In this document: piece after piece, positions 63,742 through 64,000 of the stretch | How positions within the stretch are numbered: the stretch's first letter is position 1 | How the letters are laid out: every line of letters begins with the position of its first letter | Assembly: GCA_900466875.1 (NCBI GenBank) | Contig: UBNQ01000006.1 | Location: 62,001-126,000 of the forward strand | Source: Hyphomicrobiales bacterium | Lineage (GTDB): Bacteria > Pseudomonadota > Alphaproteobacteria > Rhizobiales > Rhizobiaceae | Length of the DNA stretch: 64,000 bases | Direction: 5' to 3' | Program-made: the position numbers and the translations under genes | Notes under the pieces: generated by a model | Databases searched by the model: none | Told to the model about the DNA's origin: nothing | What the model saw: only the letters and a program-made list of their open reading frames with translations

Positions 63742-64000
63742 TCAAAGAGCCGACAGGGTCTTTTCGATTTCAGCGGTCACGGCCTTTACGTCGGCCATGC
63801 CATCGATCGCCTTCAACTGGCCGGTCTGCTCGTAGTGAGCCGAGAGCGGAGCAGTCTTTTCACGATATTCCACCAGACGCTTCTTGAAAGCTTCCGGCAT
63901 ATCGTCGGACCGGACCTTGCCGCCAGCGGCAATGGTTTCGGCCACGCGGTTTTCGATTCGGCCCATCAGAGCCCCCTCGTCCACCTTCAGTTCAATGACT
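63742..64000 (-). CDS. adk: adenylate kinase (5' end off the window)
   Basis: The frame is open from the window end to the stop at 63742, encoding the C-terminal 86 residues: [22 protein letters not shown], the LID-adjacent [31 protein letters not shown] and a final EIEKTLSAL. Adenylate kinase interconverts 2 ADP with ATP and AMP. secY normally lies upstream in this gene order. The N-terminal P-loop is outside the window. Confidence 0.95.
   Translation of the reverse strand, partial: VIELKVDEGALMGRIENRVAETIAAGGKVRSDDMPEAFKKRLVEYREKTAPLSAHYEQTGQLKAIDGMADVKAVTAEIEKTLSAL

Noticed and set aside
1..64000. CRISPR arrays, insertion sequences or prophage
   Set aside because: No regularly spaced direct repeats, transposase or integrase domains, or phage structural genes were seen; the repeats present are palindromic intergenic elements.

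Overview
The window is a 64 kb stretch of an alphaproteobacterial chromosome, almost certainly Rhizobiaceae (Agrobacterium/Rhizobium/Neorhizobium group). The evidence is high G+C coding bias, many rhizobial families (ExoD, DUF982, DUF1203, HlyU, DUF1883, DUF4112, DUF817, a ChrR-like cupin protein, an Omp25/31-type porin), a B12-dependent ribonucleotide reductase as the only RNR in view, and several families of rhizobial palindromic intergenic repeats. No species-level call is possible from sequence reading alone. No insertion sequence, integrase, prophage or CRISPR array was seen.

Layout. 1-9.3 kb: 3'-truncated pcm, tRNA-Cys, two membrane microproteins, exoD, tRNA-Asn, a DUF982 protein, an orphan ChrR-like regulator, then a tightly packed cysK-alaX-like-sseA-GNAT-DUF1203 run linking cysteine/sulfur metabolism with tRNA-Ala proofreading. 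9.3-10.7 kb: a repeat-rich gap and a YqjI-like PadR regulator with a clear upstream operator. 10.8-18.7 kb: ald and a divergent Lrp/AsnC regulator, PilZ protein, a membrane protein of unknown function, cpdB, a PhzF-family isomerase, and a LysR regulator divergent from azoR. 18.7-23.1 kb: two neighbouring c-di-GMP genes, one a membrane diguanylate cyclase, the other a 998-residue fusion of an ammonium-transporter (Amt) domain to PAS, GGDEF and EAL domains. 23.1-30.8 kb: HlyU, ilvA, a secreted esterase, DUF3597, tRNA-Leu, wrbA, a molybdopterin-binding protein, a universal stress protein, a sugar acetyltransferase and gpt. 30.8-35.4 kb: nrdJ behind a long leader holding a tandem pair of NrdR-box-like sites. 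35.7-36.4 kb: an A+T-richer orphan gene behind a series of stem-loops, probably acquired. 36.6-53.5 kb: gldA, a membrane hydrolase, a DUF882 peptidase, a chemoreceptor, a porin, an acyltransferase, a ketopantoate-reductase homologue, a hydrolase, rarA with an overlapping Deg protease, YkvA, LprI-like, and a MazEF-type toxin-antitoxin pair. 53.6-60.9 kb: ilvD, DUF4112, msrP-msrQ, a short-chain dehydrogenase lacking the usual active-site pair, two DUF1801 genes separated by one in-frame amber codon, DUF817 and DUF2809. 60.9-64 kb: the alpha operon (rpsM, rpsK, rpoA, rplQ) and 5'-truncated adk.

Most of the window is housekeeping. The strongest candidate for an unusual system is the Amt-PAS-GGDEF-EAL protein at 20052-23048 with its diguanylate cyclase neighbour: it joins an ammonium-binding membrane domain to c-di-GMP synthesis and degradation in one chain. 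Secondary candidates are the orphan gene at 35692 with its structured leader, the DUF1801 pair with an apparent ATT start, and the NrdR/DnaA-type sites before nrdJ.
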